Source: Bacteroidetes bacterium UBA2322
Lineage (GTDB): Bacteria > Bacteroidota > Bacteroidia > Chitinophagales > UBA2359
DNA: 6,514 nucleotides
Direction: 5' to 3'
Assembly: GCA_002345145.1 (NCBI GenBank)
Contig: DDVC01000180.1
Span: 1-6,514 of the forward strand
How positions within the stretch are numbered: the stretch's first letter is position 1; each line of letters opens with the position of its first letter. A program made the position numbers and the translations under genes. The notes beneath the pieces are model-generated. The model searched no databases. It saw only the letters and a list, made by a program, of their open reading frames with translations, and was not told where the DNA came from. Shown here piece after piece: positions 6,304 through 6,514 of the stretch.

Positions 6304-6514
6304 GATGTACTTCTATGTAAATTGCATTTTTTGTCAAGTTCTAAAATCTATTATGGCTTGCGCCTAAGTTCAACAGTTGTACAACCCTTAACCTTATCTA
6401 CTTTTTTTTGTAACTACTTACCCTGTGTCTTAGTCTTAACTAAATTCTTTCTTTTACCACAAAGAACGCAAAGTACAGTACAAAAGTTACTTTTAAAAAA
6501 TCTGTGCAAATCAG
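6304..6514. other. Non-coding tail of the window with a possible dispersed-repeat edge
   Basis: No open reading frame of gene-like character is seen. The stretch is AT-rich, with an eight-T run near 6402-6410 and a 10-bp palindrome GTTGTACAAC at 6376-6385. From 6456 the text ACCACAAAGAACGCAAAG and, at the very end, AAATCTGTGCAAATCAG resemble CACAAAG-type and TCTGTG-type intergenic repeats that I recall from Bacteroidota genomes, often near GxxExxY-family genes. This is recognition from memory, and only the edge of such an element would be in view. Confidence 0.35.

Noticed and set aside
6376..6385. Palindrome GTTGTACAAC as an operator
   Set aside because: A single 10-bp palindrome with no gene in view downstream is too weak to support a regulatory call.
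1..6514. Prophage, defence island or new multi-gene system
   Set aside because: Apart from the S74 domain there are no phage, nuclease, toxin-antitoxin or mobile-element genes, and the identified genes have unrelated roles.

Overview
The window looks like an ordinary chromosomal stretch from a member of the Bacteroidota, probably an environmental Chitinophagales- or Saprospirales-like lineage. This is inferred from protein style, not from a marker gene. The clues are a tail-fibre-type surface protein with N/T/G-rich repeats and an S74 C-terminus, an extracellular phosphodiesterase carrying LamG and PKD-like domains, the absence of recognisable Shine-Dalgarno sequences before the genes, and a Bacteroidota-like -7 element before one gene.

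Layout from left to right. (1) Positions 2-1282 (+) hold the 3' part of a large surface or fibre protein. It has thirteen complete 17-residue repeats resembling the YadA-type beta-roll, then an intramolecular chaperone/auto-processing (peptidase S74) domain and a terminal coiled coil; its N-terminus lies outside the window. (2) Convergent to it, only 4 bp away, is a minus-strand pair transcribed as M16 metallopeptidase (1765-3054) followed by a small lipoprotein of unknown function (1287-1754). They are 10 bp apart and probably one operon. (3) Positions 3055-3463 are a 409-bp non-coding region with two stem-loops, one of them long and lying just past the folE stop. (4) folE, GTP cyclohydrolase I (3464-4201, -), is complete with all expected metal and catalytic residues and has an unusual histidine-rich N-terminus. 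(5) Divergent from folE, across a 237-bp promoter region, is a secreted alkaline-phosphatase-superfamily phosphodiesterase (4439-6235, +). A LamG-like domain appears to be inserted inside its catalytic fold, and a PKD-like domain ends the protein. (6) Positions 6236-6514 are non-coding, with a nested palindrome after the phosphodiesterase stop and, at the window edge, what looks like the start of a dispersed intergenic repeat.

The genes do not form one obvious pathway. FolE is cytoplasmic folate/pterin metabolism; the S74 fibre, the lipoprotein and the phosphodiesterase are envelope or secreted proteins; the M16 peptidase has no visible signal peptide. No mobile element, CRISPR array, tRNA or rRNA was seen, and nothing amounts to a clear new multi-gene system. 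The most unusual items are the nested LamG domain, the His-rich FolE N-terminus, the M16 subunit that lacks the R/Y pair and has no partner beside it, and the folE-downstream stem-loop.
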